The notes under the pieces: model-generated
Told to the model about the DNA's origin: nothing
The model's input: the letters and a program-made list of their open reading frames with translations, nothing else
The model's database searches: none
NCBI GenBank assembly: GCA_050292445.1
Contig: JBNKLQ010000145.1
Span: forward strand, 1-15,235
Direction: 5' to 3'
DNA: 15,235 bases
DNA from: Leptofilum sp050292445
GTDB taxonomy: Bacteria; Chloroflexota; Anaerolineae; Promineifilales; Promineifilaceae
Made by a program: the position numbers and the translations under genes
Part shown: piece by piece, positions 13,965-15,235 of the stretch
Layout of the letters: each line of letters begins with the position of its first letter
Position numbering within the stretch: position 1 is the stretch's first letter

Positions 13965-15235
13965 GTGAACGAAACCGAATTTTTAGCCTCAACCACCCAA
14001 GATGATTTACTTTGGCGTCAGCTGAAAACCCATTCCCGCCTTCCGGGCCATTTTGCGCGCCGTGGAAGCCCGCTTTTACTTTGCCGTCGATTTGCCCGAG
14101 CCGACGCTGGATGTGGGCTGCGGCGACGGCCATTTCAGCCAAATGGTGTTTAATCACAAGCTGTCCGCAGGTATTGATCCCTGGTGGAATCCGCTGAAAA
14201 AGGCACAAAAGTCAGAGATGTATGAACTGGCCTTGCAGGCGATGGGAGACAAGCTCCCCTTCCCCGACGATCATTTTGCCAGCGCTTTTAGCAACTCCGT
14301 GTTGGAACACATCCCAGACATTCAACCCGTGCTTAATGAAACCAACCGGGTCATGCAGATGAACGGCCGTTTCCTCATCACCATGCCCAGCCATAACTTT
14401 ACCAACGCCCTGGGCGGCGCGGCCTTCTTGGAACGACTTGGTCTGTCCGGCGCAGCCAACTGGTATCGAGATTTCTTCAACCGCATCTCCCGCCATGCCC
14501 ATACCGATTCGGCACAAGTGTGGGCTGAACGACTGGCCCAAGCGGGCTTTGGCATTGAACGGTGGCAATATTATTTTAGTGAAGAAGCGCTGCACGCTTT
14601 GGAATGGGGCCATGTACAGGGGCTTCCCTCGGCCATCATGCACGCGCTGACGGGACACTGGATTGTGGCACCCTGGGCCAGCAGTTTGCAACGTGTAGAA
14701 CGGTGGCTACGGCCGTTTTACAACGAACCGTTCCCCGCAGATGGCACCTACCTACTCATCATTGCCCGCAAGCAGGCCAATGGCCCTATTCCGGTGCAGC
14801 TGCCCGCCGCCCGACCTTTTACCATTGAAGAGTTGGAAACGGCCGTGGCCCAACAACGCCCCATCTCCCCAGAACCTGAAACTGAACCTACACCACCTGA
14901 AACAGTGTTTCCAGAAGTTGACACAACCCTGGAACCCGAACTGACGCCGCTGGATGATGAACCTGTTTCCAGCGCAGCCAACACCAACTGGCTCAACATT
15001 TTGTTAGGCATTGCAAGTTTGCTGGCAGCAATGCTAGGCCAACTGGCCCTGACGGCCGATCCGCCAAACATAGCCGGGGGGCGGCGCTGGTTTCTGTACA
15101 GCGCGCTCGCTTTGCTCTTGCTGCTATGGCGCAGTCGCCCGGCCGGGCCCGCTTCAACCCGGCGCTGGCAACTACCACGCCTGGGGCAAATCCCACGGCA
15201 ACGCTGGTTTTACTTGCTAGGACTGCTGTTAGCGC
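13965..15235 (+). CDS. Class I SAM methyltransferase with C-terminal membrane region; apparent +1 frameshift, 3' end outside window
   Basis: From GTG 13965 the frame reads VNETEFLASTTQDDLLWRQLKT. The family continuation then appears in another frame: IPAFRAILRAVEARFYFAV, followed by the SAM motif LDVGCGDGHF and LPFPDDHFASAFSNSVLEHI. The switch falls at 14024-14033 (AAAACCC), as if one base were extra. From there the frame is open to the right edge, about 400 codons. After the methyltransferase domain (to about 14800) comes an acidic Pro/Glu/Thr linker (about 14870-14965). Hydrophobic spans follow (WLNILLGIASLLAAMLGQL, FLYSALALLLLLW, WFYLLGLLLA), probably the beginning of a polytopic membrane domain. 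It may methylate a glycolipid or sugar made by the preceding enzymes. Three octamers lie in it. If the shift is real, the domain could start from TTG 14053 or GTG 14062. Confidence 0.75.

Noticed and set aside
14024..14033. Programmed +1 frameshift site
   Set aside because: There is no known slippery-plus-stop arrangement such as CUU-UGA or a strong downstream structure; error or mutation is the simpler explanation.
14212..14691. Minus-strand open frame of 159 codons opposite the methyltransferase
   Set aside because: No recognisable domain or Shine-Dalgarno, and the opposite strand encodes conserved methyltransferase motifs.

Overview
The window is bacterial: tightly packed genes on both strands, Shine-Dalgarno sites, consensus sigma70-type promoters, intrinsic terminators and an initiator tRNA. 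Gene content (recA-recX-rny, a GT4 glycosyltransferase with a flippase-like membrane protein, a methyltransferase with a membrane tail, a lone hutH with a divergent GntR regulator) and overall style suggest a Chloroflexota (Anaerolineae/Ardenticatenia-like) genome. That assignment is impression rather than proof, because no marker here settles it. The window is chromosomal in character; I see no transposase, phage or plasmid gene.

Layout. Positions 1-2421: a GntR/UTRA regulator (minus, cut by the left edge) diverges from histidine ammonia-lyase hutH (plus). A three-half-site operator lies across both promoters, and a large ACGAAT/ATTCGT hairpin sits in the hutH leader. Positions 2438-3667: a gamma-carbonic-anhydrase-like protein (minus), whose last codons lie inside a dispersed-looking repeat, diverges from a membrane-anchored helix-hairpin-helix protein (plus). 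Positions 3717-3878: initiator tRNA-Met with its own consensus promoter and a bidirectional terminator. Positions 3933-6314 (minus): an apparent operon in the order GNAT acetyltransferase, glycine-rich membrane protein of unknown function, pterin-4a-carbinolamine dehydratase. Positions 6439-9831 (plus): recA, recX and rny, covering recombination, its modulation, and mRNA decay, closed by a very strong terminator shared with the converging gene. Positions 9918-11384 (minus): a cupin and an aldo/keto reductase separated by a nested inverted-repeat element. Positions 11566-15235 (plus): a flippase-like membrane protein, a GT4 glycosyltransferase and a methyltransferase with a membrane C-terminal extension (apparently frameshifted, running off the right edge), most likely acting together on a glycolipid or surface glycoconjugate.

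The most striking non-gene signal is an 8-bp palindrome, ACGGCCGT. I count 24 exact copies in 15.2 kb, where about 0.2-0.3 would be expected by chance. The copies lie mainly inside coding sequence and in different reading frames, much as the HIP1 octamer does in cyanobacteria. Other notable points are promoters placed so that several genes (gntR, the GNAT gene, the flippase-like gene) would have leaderless mRNAs, three different short-unit repeat families in gene leaders or tails, and a +1 frameshift near the start of the terminal methyltransferase. There is no gene-free stretch above 300 bases.
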